A stretch of 64,000 bases of DNA, taken from the NCBI GenBank assembly GCA_963556495.2, contig OY747723.1, positions 13,920,501-13,984,500 on the forward strand, given 5' to 3'. Numbering within the stretch: position 1 is the stretch's first letter; each line of letters begins with the position of its first letter. Both the position numbers and the translations under genes were made by a program. The DNA comes from Valencia hispanica. Its lineage: Eukaryota > Chordata > Actinopteri > Cyprinodontiformes > Valenciidae. The notes under the pieces were generated by a model that searched no databases, was not told where the DNA came from, and was given only the letters and a program-made list of their open reading frames with translations. Shown in pieces: positions 62,507-64,000 of this stretch.

Positions 62507-63616
62507 ATGGACCCCAACGCCATCAAGGAGGAGCTGCGTCTGTTTCAGAGCACCCTGCTCCAAGACGGCTTAAAGGAGCTTCTGAATGAGAACAAGTTTG
62601 TGGACTGCACTCTGAAAGTGGGCGACCGCAGTTTCCCCTGCCATCGGTTAATCATGGCCGCGTGCAGCCCTTACTTCAGGGAAATCTTCTTCACAGAGGA
62701 TGGAAAGGAGGTGGAAAACACCAAAGAGGTGGTCCTAGAGGACGTTAACCCCTCTGTCCTGGACATGATTATCCAGTACCTCTACTCGGCTGAGATTGAC
62801 CTCACTGATGACAATGTTCAGGACATCATTTCTGTGGCAAACAGATTCCAAATCCCTTCTGTCTTCACAGTCTGCGTCAATTATCTTCAGAAGAAGCTGT
62901 CACTGGGTAACTGCATGGCCATCTTCAGGATGGGCCTGGTGCTCAGCTGTCCAAGACTCGCTGTGGCGGCACGGAATTACATTGCAGATCGCTTTGAGCT
63001 TCTTCACAAGGATGAGGAATTCCTCAAGCTTGCAGCCCATGAACTGTTTGCTGTCATAGGTGGGGACTCGCTGAATGTCGAGAAAGAGGAGCTGGTGTTC
63101 GAGGCGGTCATGGCCTGGGCCCGCCATGATAAGGAGAAACGCATTAAGATCCTTAAGGATGCCTTCAACTGCATCCGCTTCCGACTGATGCCGGAGAAGT
63201 ACTTCAAAGATAAAGTAGAGAATGACGAGATCATTAAAGCTGACCCAGAACTGCAGAAGATGATCCAGGTCATCAAGGATGCCTTCAAAGGGAAGCTTCC
63301 AGACAAACCCACGAAGAAAGAAGGTGAGGAGGGCGCCGACAAGGAAGGAGAGGAAGAAGACAACCCGTTCCCCGGTTTCCTCAATGACAACCGCAGACAT
63401 GGGATGTTTGCCCGCGACTTCATCCTGATGATCAATGACACAGCAGCGGTGGCATACGATGTCAACGAGAACGAGTGCTTCCTCGCTGCTATGTCAGAGC
63501 AGGTCCCCCGTAACCACGTTAGCTTGGTCACGCAACAGAACCAGCTCTACATCATTGGAGGACTGTTTGTGGACGAGGAAAACAAGGACGTGCCTTTACA
63601 ATGTTACTTCTATTTG
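62507..63616 (+). CDS. klhl41: Kelch-like protein 41, first coding exon (partial gene)
   Basis: A 370-codon exon starting [20 protein letters not shown]. The BTB domain is at about 24-128 ([31 protein letters not shown]). The BACK domain is at about 134-240 ([17 protein letters not shown]). An acidic linker follows, and then the start of the Kelch propeller ([15 protein letters not shown]). Known KLHL41 (about 606 residues in human) is a CUL3 adaptor in sarcomeres and endoplasmic reticulum that stabilises nebulin; loss causes nemaline myopathy. KLHL40 is the nearest alternative, but the N-terminus and NDTAAVAYD favour KLHL41. The donor GTGAGT is at 63617, phase 0; the remaining Kelch exons lie beyond the window. 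I cannot say whether this is the a or b copy. Confidence 0.92.
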
Positions 63617-64000
63617 GTGAGTATTTCTTGAATTGCCCGAATAAATTGTTGGACCTGCTGCAGAAACATTCCAATCGCCTCTACTGCTACTACTGGAATC
63701 ACGAAACAGTTAGCTTAGCAGACCTTGAGAAGCACCACAGTCATAGAATCAGGAGACAGTTAGCTTAGCATAGCTTTGAGAACCAATGAAAGGGAAATCT
63801 TTTGCGTTGTATAAATATCCCTTTTAATTTGAATAAATATTAGATATACACTACCGCTCAAAAGTTTGGGGTCACATTGAAATGTCCTTATTTTTGAAGG
63901 AAAAGCACTGTACTTTTCAATGAAGATAACTTTAAACTAGTCTTAACTTTAAAGAAATACACTCTATACATTGCTAATGTGGTAAATGACTATTCTAGCT
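63617..64000. other. klhl41 intron 1, ending in a DNA-transposon-like terminus
   Basis: The intron continues past the window. From about 63849, ACTACCGCTCAAAAGTTTGG and GGTCACATTGAAATGTCC match the terminus of a widespread fish Tc1/mariner-like repeat; the rest is outside the window. Confidence 0.55.

Noticed and set aside
62900..63531. Minus-strand frames of 166 and 175 codons
   Set aside because: Shadows of the GC-rich klhl41 exon; the plus strand encodes a recognisable BTB-BACK protein.

Overview
This window is nuclear DNA from a teleost fish. Its genes are split into small exons with GT-AG introns. The introns are AT-rich and carry typical fish dispersed repeats: Tc1/mariner-like relics, a CR1/L2-type LINE and its truncated copies, tRNA-like SINEs, and small hAT-like elements. 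I found no bacterial-style operon, CRISPR array or rRNA. I cannot name the species.

Two protein genes are present, both on the + strand. The first fills most of the window (coding span 9917-58931). It is a complete type XXVIII collagen alpha chain that I assembled as 35 coding exons, about 1224 residues. The order is signal peptide, von Willebrand A domain 1, a short Cys-rich hinge, a triple helix of about 531 residues with short regular interruptions, a second Cys-rich hinge, von Willebrand A domain 2, a Gly/Asn/Ser/Pro-rich linker, and a C-terminal Kunitz domain. A polyA signal follows at 59099. The second gene starts 3.4 kb downstream. It is the first coding exon (370 codons) of klhl41, a muscle BTB-BACK-Kelch adaptor, and the rest lies beyond the window. 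A perfect MEF2-type site and E-boxes lie just upstream of it.

Region by region: 1-9300 is intergenic with repeat relics, including an hAT-like element nested in a Tc1-like element. 9300-10067 is the putative promoter, 5' UTR and signal-peptide exon. 11925-12499 is vWA1. 16226-23356 holds the hinge and the first, irregular collagen exons. 29809-52562 holds the repeated 69/72-bp collagen exons, separated by introns full of repeats (LINE at 37.7-40.0 kb, Tc1 copies at 49.2-51.7 kb). 52792-53661 holds the end of the helix and vWA2. 56759-58931 holds the linker, Kunitz domain and stop. 59.1-62.1 kb is intergenic. 62.1-63.6 kb is the klhl41 promoter and first coding exon.

The most interesting structure is in the collagen gene. 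Fifteen exons are exactly 69 bp. Fourteen of them carry a Gly-X-Gly imperfection at the same codons (16-18), and most exon junctions encode Lys-Gly-Asp/Glu. This looks like serial duplication of one exon. I saw no evidence of an entirely new kind of system. The linkage to klhl41 suggests this is the COL28A2-type paralogue rather than COL28A1, but that is inference.
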